A stretch of 5,452 nucleotides of DNA from an uncultured Taibaiella sp. (GTDB taxonomy: Bacteria; Bacteroidota; Bacteroidia; Chitinophagales; Chitinophagaceae): contig CALMXV010000063.1 in NCBI GenBank assembly GCA_937871155.1, forward strand, positions 1-5,452. Direction: 5' to 3'. The number at the start of each line of letters is the position of its first letter. Positions within the stretch are counted from its first letter, which is position 1. This document shows, one piece after another, positions 1-5,452 of the stretch. The notes under the pieces are model-generated. The model had not been told where the DNA came from. It ran no database searches and saw only the letters and a list, made by a program, of their open reading frames with translations. A program made the translations under genes and the position numbers.

Positions 1-17
1 GTGTGCTCTTCCGATCT
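1..17. other. Residual Illumina TruSeq adapter sequence
   Basis: The first 17 bases, GTGTGCTCTTCCGATCT, are identical to the 3' end of the TruSeq read-2 adapter, finishing in the GATCT ligation end. They are a sequencing artefact and not organismal DNA. The artefact contains a GTG at position 3 in frame with the following gene, which would wrongly add five residues (MLFRS) to its protein. Because the adapter abuts the ATG at 18, the promoter and leader of the first gene are missing from this window. Recognition is from memory of the adapter sequence; the match is full length. Confidence 0.95.
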
Positions 18-2474
18 ATGAACAAAAAACTATTAACTCTCGTGTTATTTATAACATCGATGTTATCAACAAGCATTGCACAAGCGGCAACCTATTATTA
101 TGAAGGTTCCGGCTCTTTGAATACCGCTGCTAACTGGAATTCAATGCCAGATGGTTCAGGTACTAGTCCCCTAACTTTTCTAGGGAATCATACATGGGTA
201 ATTCAGAATGGGCAATCAGTAACGTTTTCCGGTGCTACTTGGTTTATAAATTTGGGTATATCAGGTTCACTCAGAGTTGACTCTACAGCTAGTCTTACAT
301 TGGGTAGTGGTGGTTCTATTTTAGTAAATACGTTTATTGTAAGAGGTACCTATATTCACAATACGGGTTTGACTAATATTCCTGGTATTTCAAGATACTT
401 TCATTCTGGTAATAATGGATTAACTACGGGGCACGGCAGTGTTATCATTCAAAATGCAGGTAATACCGTCTTACCACATATTATATGGGGTAATTTAACT
501 TTTAGTGTGCCTTCTGTTGACTTATCAAGTGCTCAAGGTAGAGACGTAAGGGATGTAAGAGGAGACTTAGTAATTAATTCCGGTTTTGTAGTTTTAAATG
601 ACGGAGGTACAAATAATACAGAAGTAAGAGGAGACTTTAAAGTAAATACTGGAGCTACATTAGTGCTTTCTACAGATTTATCCAATAAAACCATAGATCC
701 ATACAAAGATCTAATTATTAATGGTACAGTTTATAGAGATGGACCTAATTGGACACGTTTCCGTATGCGAGGATTAAATTATAATATAACCATTGGGTCT
801 TCGGCTACGTTAGACAATACTAATATACAATGGAGGATGATGAATAACTCTAGTTATACCTTAAATGGAAATTTGACCAATGCAGCTACTAGAGATTTTG
901 ATTTAAATGGAAATTCAACTTTTGTAATCGCAGCCAATTCAATTTTTACTAATAACGGTAATGCTGATTTTAATGGAAATAATGTAACCATAAAATCTAA
1001 TGCTACAAGTACTGGTATCATTGGAAATGGAACTACTATTTTAGATGCTACCAATGTAACTATCGAACGATATATAACCAACCGTCGTGCTTGGAGATTA
1101 TTATCTGCACCACTAGCAGCAGCTACAGCACCTACTATTTTAAATTCTTGGCAAGAAGGGGTTGAAGGTGGAAATCCGAACCCTGGTTATGGCACATGGA
1201 TTACAGCACCTAAAGGACCTATGAATGGTTACGATAGTTATTCGCCTTCTGTTTCAATAAAGTTTTGGAACAATACCGCTTGGGGAAATATTGACAATAC
1301 CATCGTTCCAAAAGTAACCGACTTTGGCGGAGCTTGGCAGTTATTTGTAAGAGGTGATAAAAGTGTGACAGGAACCGGACCATCAACAAGTACTACATTA
1401 CGTATGACAGGCACCTTAAATCAAGGTAATGTAAATAATGTGGGTGCAGCAGGTGCAAGTATGTCATTAATTGGTAACCCATATCCAAGTCCTGTAGATT
1501 ACGAACAAGTATTTTTAGGTAATGGCAGCACTTATGCTACCATTTATGTTTGGGATGCTAATCTAGGAACTTCTGGTGGCTATAGAACCATTACTAGAAC
1601 AGGAGCAAATACTTATAGCGCTACTCCAAATGGAGTTGTGAATCCTCAATACATCCAGAGTGGTCAAGCATTTTTCATTGCAGGAAATGGCACATTGAAT
1701 TTTACTGAAAGCATGAAAGTTTCTTCTGTGCCTTCACAAACCGTGTTCAAATCAGTTGCTGCATCTGGTCAAAAAATGAATATCAACTTGAACAGTATCG
1801 AAGCAGGTGAAGCTCAATTAGCAGATGGAGTAACCTTAGAATTTGGTGCTGCGTATAATACCATGCCTTCTTCTGAAGATGTATTAAAGTTGGAAAACTT
1901 CGGTGAAAATCTTTCTATCAATCATCAATTCAACAACTACACTATAGAAAAACGTGGAGAAGTAACTACAACCGAAACTGTGCTATTAAACCTTTGGAAT
2001 GTAGCAGCAAAAACGTATCAGTTAAGCATTGAGTCTTCTAATTTTGAAGCTACTACTACAGCATATCTCGTAGATGCTTATACTTCTACTACTACACCTT
2101 TAAATATGATGGGTGAAAGCATTTATGAATTTGCAGTTTCTGCAGACCCTAAATCACAAGATCTTAATCGTTTCAAAATAATTTTTGATAATAGCCGTAA
2201 AATGGCAACTACAACAGCTAGTTCAGTAGTAGTATTCCCTAACCCAATGCAAGGAAATAGCTTTAATATAGCATTCAACAACATTGAAAAAGGCGCTTAT
2301 ACGCTACAAGTTACCAGCTTGTCTGGCACAGTGATGGCTGCTCAGTCAATACAACATGAAGGAGCACACACCTATCAAATGACGGTACCTACTACCTTGG
2401 CTGCCGGTATTTATAACATTACTGTTTTAGATGTAGGTGGTAAAACTATCGCTACTCAGAAAATGGTAAAATAG
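18..2474 (+). CDS. T9SS-sorted secreted/cell-surface protein with beta-helix-like N-terminal region
   Basis: An 818-residue exported protein of unknown specific function. Residues 1-23 form a signal peptide: NKK at the start, hydrophobic LLTLVLFITSML, and likely cleavage after AQA (23/24). Residues 24 to about 348 are rich in Asn, Gly, Thr and beta-branched residues, with short repeated strands (VRGDLVIN near 180, VRGDFKVN near 203) suggesting a parallel beta-helix or similar beta-repeat fold. Residues about 349-570 hold a module I know from Bacteroidota surface proteins, with RRAWRLLSAPL near 356 and SLIGNPYPSPVDY near 483. A further beta-rich region, Thr-rich in places, follows. Residues 737-818 form a type A T9SS C-terminal sorting domain: FPNP at 740-743, GAYTLQV, LAAGIYNITV and a terminal KMVK. 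The protein should cross the outer membrane by T9SS and be released or anchored after CTD removal. No catalytic motif was recognised, so adhesin or matrix roles are only guesses. The start is ATG 18, because the upstream GTG lies in adapter. Confidence 0.9.
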   Translation: MNKKLLTLVLFITSMLSTSIAQAATYYYEGSGSLNTAANWNSMPDGSGTSPLTFLGNHTWVIQNGQSVTFSGATWFINLGISGSLRVDSTASLTLGSGGSILVNTFIVRGTYIHNTGLTNIPGISRYFHSGNNGLTTGHGSVIIQNAGNTVLPHIIWGNLTFSVPSVDLSSAQGRDVRDVRGDLVINSGFVVLNDGGTNNTEVRGDFKVNTGATLVLSTDLSNKTIDPYKDLIINGTVYRDGPNWTRFRMRGLNYNITIGSSATLDNTNIQWRMMNNSSYTLNGNLTNAATRDFDLNGNSTFVIAANSIFTNNGNADFNGNNVTIKSNATSTGIIGNGTTILDATNVTIERYITNRRAWRLLSAPLAAATAPTILNSWQEGVEGGNPNPGYGTWITAPKGPMNGYDSYSPSVSIKFWNNTAWGNIDNTIVPKVTDFGGAWQLFVRGDKSVTGTGPSTSTTLRMTGTLNQGNVNNVGAAGASMSLIGNPYPSPVDYEQVFLGNGSTYATIYVWDANLGTSGGYRTITRTGANTYSATPNGVVNPQYIQSGQAFFIAGNGTLNFTESMKVSSVPSQTVFKSVAASGQKMNINLNSIEAGEAQLADGVTLEFGAAYNTMPSSEDVLKLENFGENLSINHQFNNYTIEKRGEVTTTETVLLNLWNVAAKTYQLSIESSNFEATTTAYLVDAYTSTTTPLNMMGESIYEFAVSADPKSQDLNRFKIIFDNSRKMATTTASSVVVFPNPMQGNSFNIAFNNIEKGAYTLQVTSLSGTVMAAQSIQHEGAHTYQMTVPTTLAAGIYNITVLDVGGKTIATQKMVK

Positions 2475-2491
2475 ATTCTAAATTTTGTAAA

Positions 2492-2506
2492 GGCATTATA
2501 AATGCC
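2492..2506 (+). repeat. Short stem-loop after the T9SS gene
   Basis: GGCATT (2492-2497) and AATGCC (2501-2506) can form a 6-bp stem with a 3-nt loop, 17 bases after the T9SS gene stop. It precedes a much stronger hairpin and may assist termination or protect the mRNA 3' end. On its own it is weak. Confidence 0.4.
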
Positions 2507-2512
2507 AATCGT

Positions 2513-2541
2513 ATAAAGGCAGCCATTAAGGCTGCCTTTAT
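2513..2541 (+). terminator. Strong stem-loop terminator between the T9SS gene and trmD
   Basis: A perfect 12-bp stem pairs ATAAAGGCAGCC (2513-2524) with GGCTGCCTTTAT (2530-2541) around a 5-nt ATTAA loop. The GC-rich core is flanked by an A-rich left arm and a T-rich right arm, so it could act in both directions, although no long T-run follows. It lies 38 bases after the T9SS stop and ahead of the trmD promoter element, which separates the two transcription units. Confidence 0.8.
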
Positions 2542-2574
2542 CGTTCAATAAATGTTTCAGTCAGTAAACTAACT

Positions 2575-2582
2575 TACTTTTG
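2575..2582 (+). promoter_or_regulatory. Bacteroidota -7 promoter element of trmD (TACTTTTG)
   Basis: TACTTTTG matches the TAnnTTTG -7 consensus used by the primary sigma factor of Bacteroidota. No good TTTG/TTG -33 element is found 17-23 bases upstream. Only 8 bases separate the element from the trmD ATG, so the predicted transcript would have a leader of about five bases (inferred). An upstream terminator and this box together suggest trmD is transcribed on its own. Confidence 0.65.
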
Positions 2583-2590
2583 CAAGTTCT

Positions 2591-3280
2591 ATGAGAATTG
2601 ATATCATCACGGTATTGCCTGAGTTACTTGAAAGTCCTTTTAAACACTCTATCATGAAGCGTGCGCAAACAAAAGGCTATTTGGAATTGCATCTGCATTC
2701 ATTAAGGGATTATACGCCATTTAAACATGGGCAAGTGGACGACTATCAATTTGGTGGTGGTGCCGGAATGGTGATGATGCCTGAACCTCTTTCAATCATC
2801 ATAGAAAAATTGCAAGCAGATAGAAATTACGACGCTGTGATTTATTTAACTCCTGATGGTGAAACCTTACGTCAAAAGAGAGCGAATCGAATATCATTAA
2901 TGGAAAATATCTTACTAATCTGCGGTCACTACAAAGGAATAGATGAACGGATTCGTGAGAAGTACATCACTATGGAAATATCGGTAGGAGATTATGTGTT
3001 GAGTGGAGGAGAGTTGGCTGCTGCAATTTTGGTAGATGCAGTAGTGCGTCTTATTCCTGGAGTTTTAAATAATGAAACATCAGCATTAACGGATTCTTTT
3101 CAGGATAATTTGTTGGCGCCACCTGTTTATACTCGTCCTGCAGTTTGGAAAGATATGGCAGTACCTGAAATTCTGTTAAGTGGAGACCCAAAGAAAATAG
3201 AAGAATGGCGGTATGAAATGGCGATAAAACGTACTCAAATAAGGCGACCGGACTTGCTGCTACATGAAAATAAAGAATAA
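2591..3280 (+). CDS. trmD: tRNA (guanine-N1-)-methyltransferase TrmD
   Basis: TrmD methylates N1 of guanosine 37, next to the anticodon, in tRNAs with G at positions 36 and 37, using S-adenosylmethionine. This prevents +1 frameshifting and is usually essential. The 229-residue cytosolic protein has the SPOUT trefoil-knot landmarks: [14 protein letters not shown] (54-67), YLTPDG (85-90), [10 protein letters not shown] (111-120) and [11 protein letters not shown] (131-141). It also has the IPGVL and DSF regions followed by PVYTRP. By alignment from memory with E. coli TrmD, the key Arg154 and Asp169 correspond to Arg153 and Asp168 here and are conserved with the same 15-residue spacing. The C-terminal helical domain ends in [11 protein letters not shown]. 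It is somewhat shorter than the E. coli enzyme (about 255 aa), from a shorter C-terminal tail. [12 protein letters not shown] is a typical family start, so ATG 2591 is secure despite lacking a Shine-Dalgarno. rplS follows 64 bases later. Confidence 0.97.
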   Translation: MRIDIITVLPELLESPFKHSIMKRAQTKGYLELHLHSLRDYTPFKHGQVDDYQFGGGAGMVMMPEPLSIIIEKLQADRNYDAVIYLTPDGETLRQKRANRISLMENILLICGHYKGIDERIREKYITMEISVGDYVLSGGELAAAILVDAVVRLIPGVLNNETSALTDSFQDNLLAPPVYTRPAVWKDMAVPEILLSGDPKKIEEWRYEMAIKRTQIRRPDLLLHENKE

Positions 3281-3292
3281 TTGTAATTTTTT

Positions 3293-3323
3293 TTTGAAAT
3301 ACAATAAATGAAACTTACCTTTG
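3293..3323 (+). promoter_or_regulatory. Complete Bacteroidota-type promoter of rplS
   Basis: A TTTG -33 element (3293-3296, at the end of a T-run) and a TACCTTTG -7 element (3316-3323) are separated by exactly 19 bases, matching the Bacteroidota consensus TTTG-N19-TAnnTTTG. It lies in the 64-base gap after trmD, so rplS can be transcribed independently of trmD. The inferred start site near 3327 leaves a leader of about 18 AT-rich bases, too short for a structured ribosomal-protein autoregulatory leader. It is the best-formed promoter in the window. Confidence 0.8.
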
Positions 3324-3344
3324 CCGTCCCAAATTTAATTAAAG

Positions 3345-3707
3345 ATGAACGCTGTTGAGTTTGTACAAGAACAAATGTCTGCCCCAAAAGAATTTCCAAA
3401 GTTCAAAGCAGGCGATAATGTGACTGTTAACTATAAAATTATTGAAGGTGCTAAAGAACGTATCCAGTCGTTCAAAGGTGATGTTATCAAACGTCAAGGA
3501 CAAGGTGCTACACAAACATTTACTGTTCGTAAAATGTCGGATGGTGTTGGTGTTGAGCGTCTTTTCCCTTTGTTCTCACCAAACATTGAATCTATCCAAT
3601 TGCACAAAGTAGGTCGTGTACGCCGTGCTAAATTGTTTTATCTTCGTGAATGTAGTGGTAAATCTGCTCGTATTAAAGAGAAGAAACAAGTAACTACTAA
3701 AAAATAG
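3345..3707 (+). CDS. rplS: 50S ribosomal protein L19 (bL19)
   Basis: bL19 is a large-subunit protein located at the 30S-50S interface. The 120-residue product has the family signatures in order: [29 protein letters not shown] (about 20-48), [27 protein letters not shown] (about 58-84) and [23 protein letters not shown] (about 90-112). A short Lys-rich tail (KKQVTTKK) follows. Its length is normal for the family. The AT-rich sequence before ATG 3345 has no clear Shine-Dalgarno, as is usual in Bacteroidota. It follows trmD as in most bacteria, but has its own strong promoter, consistent with the need for far more ribosomal protein than tRNA methylase. Stem-loops follow the stop codon. Confidence 0.98.
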   Translation: MNAVEFVQEQMSAPKEFPKFKAGDNVTVNYKIIEGAKERIQSFKGDVIKRQGQGATQTFTVRKMSDGVGVERLFPLFSPNIESIQLHKVGRVRRAKLFYLRECSGKSARIKEKKQVTTKK

Positions 3708-3721
3708 ATTTATAATAACTG

Positions 3722-3735
3722 CTGTAGTACTACAG
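3722..3735. repeat. Perfect 14-nt palindrome after rplS
   Basis: CTGTAGTACTACAG is self-complementary over all 14 bases and lies 14 bases after the rplS stop. As RNA it would form only a very small hairpin because the centre has no loop. As DNA it is shaped like a dimeric repressor site, but it is far from any promoter seen here. It may simply be part of the rplS 3' end. Confidence 0.5.
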
Positions 3736-3741
3736 TTGAAG

Positions 3742-3781
3742 TAATTAAATCCCCCTTGCTAGTGCATTGGGGATTTAATTA
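3742..3781 (+). terminator. Stem-loop terminator of rplS
   Basis: TAATTAAATCCCC (3742-3754) pairs perfectly with GGGGATTTAATTA (3769-3781), a 13-bp stem closing a 14-nt loop. It begins 34 bases after the rplS stop and is followed by a T-rich stretch. It probably ends the trmD-rplS transcripts before the purS promoter region, and its A/T-rich flanks could allow function in either direction. Confidence 0.75.
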
Positions 3782-3839
3782 TTTGCGTTTTAATGATAAA
3801 CGTTTTTGTAAGCTTTGAATCAACACTTCATTTATTCTT

Positions 3840-3874
3840 AGTCTTAAAAAATTGAACCATTCATGCTTAAGACT
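3840..3874. promoter_or_regulatory. Inverted repeat upstream of purS, candidate operator
   Basis: AGTCTTAA (3840-3847) and TTAAGACT (3867-3874) are perfect 8-bp inverted copies separated by 19 bases. The right arm falls where the -33 element of the purS promoter should be, about 20 bases before the -7 box. That suits a DNA-binding regulator of purine synthesis, but no regulator is identified. An AT-rich inverted repeat of this size could also arise by chance. Confidence 0.35.
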
Positions 3875-3887
3875 GTATCTGAATCCT

Positions 3888-3895
3888 TACTTTTG
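3888..3895 (+). promoter_or_regulatory. Bacteroidota -7 promoter element of purS-rsmI (TACTTTTG)
   Basis: TACTTTTG matches TAnnTTTG and is identical to the trmD box. No TTTG -33 element lies at the expected distance, where one arm of an inverted repeat is found instead. The inferred start site near 3899 leaves a leader of about 18 bases to ATG 3917. The box lies downstream of the in-frame ATG at 3863, so that longer start would be untranslatable from this promoter. Confidence 0.65.
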
Positions 3896-3916
3896 TCCAC
3901 TCAAAATAATACCACG

Positions 3917-4171
3917 ATGAAATTTACTGCACACATCAACATTATGCCTTTAAAAGAACTATTAGACCCACAAGGAAAAGCTGTAAACGGAAGTTTGCAC
4001 AATCTTGGGTTGCATCAAGTGCAAGATGTACGCGTGGGAAAACATATTACCTTAACCATGGAGGCTGCTTCAAAAGCAGAAGCAGAAAGTATGACGACAG
4101 AAGCCTGTAAAAAACTTTTGGCAAACCAGGTTATGGAAGCTTTCGATTTTACCATTACTGAAGCACAATAA
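3917..4171 (+). CDS. purS: Phosphoribosylformylglycinamidine synthase subunit PurS
   Basis: PurS is the small subunit of the three-part FGAM synthase (PurS-PurQ-PurL), which converts FGAR, glutamine and ATP to FGAM in de novo purine synthesis. PurS bridges the amidotransferase PurQ and the synthetase PurL. The 84-residue product shows family features: MKFTAHINIMP start, LLDPQGKAVNGSLHNLG (15-31), VQDVRVGKHITL (35-46) and LLANQVMEAFDF (67-78). An in-frame ATG at 3863 would add 18 residues (MLKTVSESLLLSTQNNTT). I reject it because the shorter form has normal PurS length and start, and the promoter -7 box lies inside the extension. Its presence implies that the host uses the small-PurL form of the enzyme; purL and purQ are not in this window. 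rsmI follows after 8 bases, so the two are probably co-transcribed. Confidence 0.92.
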   Translation: MKFTAHINIMPLKELLDPQGKAVNGSLHNLGLHQVQDVRVGKHITLTMEAASKAEAESMTTEACKKLLANQVMEAFDFTITEAQ

Positions 4172-4179
4172 GCTATACA

Positions 4180-4848
4180 TTGAAACTATACCTTGTACCC
4201 TCCCCAATAGGCAATCTTGGTGATATTACTTATCGGGCTGTTAGTGTATTACAACAGGCAGATGGAATTTTGTGTGAAGATACCCGTACTAGCTACATTT
4301 TATTAAAACATTATGCCATTCAAAAGCCTTTAACGCCTTACCACCAGCATAATGAACACAAAGTTTTGCCGCATTTAATACAACAATTAAAAAGTGGTAA
4401 AACTCTAGCACTACTTACTGATGCAGGAACTCCGGGTATTTCTGACCCAGGTTTTTTATTGGTGAGAGAATGCTTAAAAGAACAAATCCCGGTCGAGTGC
4501 TTACCTGGAGCTACTGCCTTTGTACCGGCATTGATTCAAAGCGGCATCCCAAGCAATCGTTTTCTTTTTGAAGGGTTTTTGCCTATTAAAAAAGGCAGAC
4601 AAACTTTATTGAAGCAGTTAGCCAATGAAGAGCGAACAATTATTCTTTATGAAAGTCCACATAGATTAGTGAAGGCTTTGAAAGAATTAGCAGAGTATTT
4701 TGGGGCATCAAGAAAAGCTGCCGTTTGTAGAGAACTTACCAAACTCTTTGAAGAAACAAGAGTAGAAAATTTGGAAAACCTCATCCTACATTATGAAGCA
4801 CATCCTCCCAAAGGCGAGATCGTTTTGATTGTAGAAGGTAAGCAATAA
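4180..4848 (+). CDS. rsmI: 16S rRNA (cytidine(1402)-2'-O)-methyltransferase RsmI
   Basis: RsmI adds a 2'-O-methyl group to C1402 in the 16S rRNA decoding centre, using S-adenosylmethionine. The 222-residue protein has the tetrapyrrole-methylase fold signatures of the family: VPSPIGNLGDIT (6-17), CEDTR (32-36), YHQHNEH (54-60), LLTDAGTPGISDPG (78-91), LPGA (108-111), FEGFLP (130-135), YESPHR (157-162), CRELTKLFEE (183-192) and KGEIVLIVEG (211-220). It stops right after the last motif and lacks the roughly 60-residue C-terminal extension of the E. coli protein. The start is TTG at 4180: KLYLVPSPIGNL must be present for the first motif, and no upstream in-frame ATG exists before the purS stop. 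It lies 8 bases after purS, with no promoter box between, so expression by read-through is likely. Confidence 0.95.
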   Translation: MKLYLVPSPIGNLGDITYRAVSVLQQADGILCEDTRTSYILLKHYAIQKPLTPYHQHNEHKVLPHLIQQLKSGKTLALLTDAGTPGISDPGFLLVRECLKEQIPVECLPGATAFVPALIQSGIPSNRFLFEGFLPIKKGRQTLLKQLANEERTIILYESPHRLVKALKELAEYFGASRKAAVCRELTKLFEETRVENLENLILHYEAHPPKGEIVLIVEGKQ

Positions 4849-4876
4849 ATATCAGCTATTAGGGGCTTTGAAACGG
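4849..4876. other. Convergent intergenic gap without a clear terminator
   Basis: Only 28 bases separate the converging stops of rsmI and the flippase gene. CTATT (4856-4860) and AATAG (4881-4885) could pair around a 20-base loop, but this is too weak to call a terminator. The two transcripts may overlap at their 3' ends. Confidence 0.4.
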
Positions 4877-5452
4877 TTAGAATAGTCGTTTATTCTTTTT
4901 CAAATTAGCAAGGTATTCTTGTAAATCTGGAGAGGGCTTAATCACTAATAACGCACCAATATAAACTAGCATTATGATTGTGGTGCGAATAATTGCATCT
5001 AAGAGGGGATGAAGAGAATACGGTATTAAATAAACAGAGGCTGCTGCCAAAATACCTGCTATTAAAACCCCAATACTTTTACTTGAAAATGGATGTAGCT
5101 GCATCTTCTTCCAAAGGAAAATCATTTTACAAATATTAAAGATGATAAGTGCAATCGTAGCGCCCCAGGCTGCACCATAAATTCCCATTTTGGGTACTAG
5201 CACTCCTATTAGAATAAACATCAAGACTATTAATACAATCGATATTCTGAAATTGAATTTATAATATTTGGAGATACTGATTAATTCACTATTCAACCCT
5301 GTTCCCATATCGGTTAATCTTCCCAAAACCAAAATTGGCACTACACTTAATAAAGCATCATAGCTTTCTCCTTTAGTGCTTAGCTGATTTAAAAAATTGA
5401 CTGCATTGGGAGTATTCATTAATACAATGATACACATACCTACGGCTGCGAT
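4877..5452 (-). CDS. Polysaccharide/oligosaccharide flippase-type membrane protein, C-terminal part
   Basis: This is the C-terminal 191 residues of a polytopic inner-membrane protein whose 5' part lies beyond the right edge. The frame stays open to the last base (IAAVG precedes the first visible Met), so the Met at 5437 is internal. Hydrophobic segments lie at about residues 1-12, 70-86, 90-113, 126-145 and 150-171 of the visible part. The motif GIYGAAWGATIA and the Lys/Arg-rich cytosolic tail ending NKRLF resemble the C-terminal half of Wzx/RfbX-like polysaccharide biosynthesis proteins of the MOP superfamily, which move lipid-linked sugars across the membrane. The substrate cannot be told from this part, and a MATE or MurJ relative is not excluded. 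It converges on rsmI with only 28 bases between the stops. Confidence 0.75.
   Translation of the reverse strand: MAAVGMCIIVLMNTPNAVNFLNQLSTKGESYDALLSVVPILVLGRLTDMGTGLNSELISISKYYKFNFRISIVLIVLMFILIGVLVPKMGIYGAAWGATIALIIFNICKMIFLWKKMQLHPFSSKSIGVLIAGILAAASVYLIPYSLHPLLDAIIRTTIIMLVYIGALLVIKPSPDLQEYLANLKKNKRLF

Noticed and set aside
3..17. GTG start extending the T9SS protein by five residues
   Set aside because: These bases are adapter, and the extension would sit ahead of a normal signal peptide start.
854..1081. 75-residue open frame on the minus strand inside the T9SS gene
   Set aside because: It lies wholly antisense to a well-supported gene, has no family resemblance and no promoter, and its hydrophobic composition mirrors Asn/Thr-rich codons on the other strand.
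2563..2578. AGTAA-N6-TTACT inverted repeat overlapping the trmD -7 box as an operator
   Set aside because: Five-base arms in AT-rich DNA are expected by chance, and the right arm is explained by the promoter element itself.
3281..3344. Structured ribosomal protein leader (autoregulatory RNA) before rplS
   Set aside because: The predicted leader is only about 18 AT-rich bases with no stem, too short for such an element.
3786..3808. CGTTT/AAACG hairpin followed by five Ts as a terminator
   Set aside because: The stem has only 5 bp and mostly A-T pairs, and a much stronger stem-loop lies just upstream.
3863..3916. 18-residue N-terminal extension of PurS from an upstream ATG
   Set aside because: The promoter -7 box lies inside it, and PurS from the second Met already has the normal length and N-terminus.
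1..5452. CRISPR arrays, tRNA or rRNA genes, insertion sequences, defence or toxin-antitoxin genes
   Set aside because: Reading the window showed no spaced repeats, cloverleaf, transposase, terminal inverted repeats or recognisable defence protein.

Overview
This AT-rich window comes from a member of the Bacteroidota, and wording in the first protein suggests the Chitinophagales/Chitinophagaceae. Three observations support the phylum. The first gene encodes a secreted protein ending in a type IX secretion (T9SS) sorting domain. Three genes are preceded by the Bacteroidota -7 promoter element TAnnTTTG. No start codon has a convincing Shine-Dalgarno sequence. Bases 1-17 are not genomic: they match the end of the Illumina TruSeq read-2 adapter, so this is the raw edge of an assembled contig.

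Layout. A large cell-surface or secreted T9SS protein (18-2474, 818 aa) begins directly after the adapter. It is followed by a strong 12-bp stem-loop terminator (2513-2541). Next come trmD (tRNA m1G37 methyltransferase, 2591-3280) and rplS (ribosomal protein bL19, 3345-3707). The classical trmD-rplS order is kept, but rpsP and rimM are not seen upstream, and each gene has its own promoter-like element. A 14-nt perfect palindrome and a 13-bp stem-loop close rplS. purS (small subunit of FGAM synthase, best start 3917) and rsmI (16S rRNA C1402 2'-O-methyltransferase, TTG start at 4180) then form a tight two-gene unit. Convergent to them, a membrane protein of the polysaccharide flippase type runs off the right edge on the minus strand.

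How the genes relate. TrmD, bL19 and RsmI all serve translation: tRNA reading-frame maintenance, the ribosomal subunit interface and the decoding centre. PurS belongs to de novo purine synthesis. The T9SS protein and the flippase are envelope functions and look independently transcribed. The core genes are conventional members of their families. I see no mobile element, CRISPR array, RNA gene or defence system, and no convincing sign of an undescribed system. The points worth a second look are the adapter edge, a nearly leaderless trmD transcript, a shared extended promoter motif, and an inverted repeat at the purS promoter.
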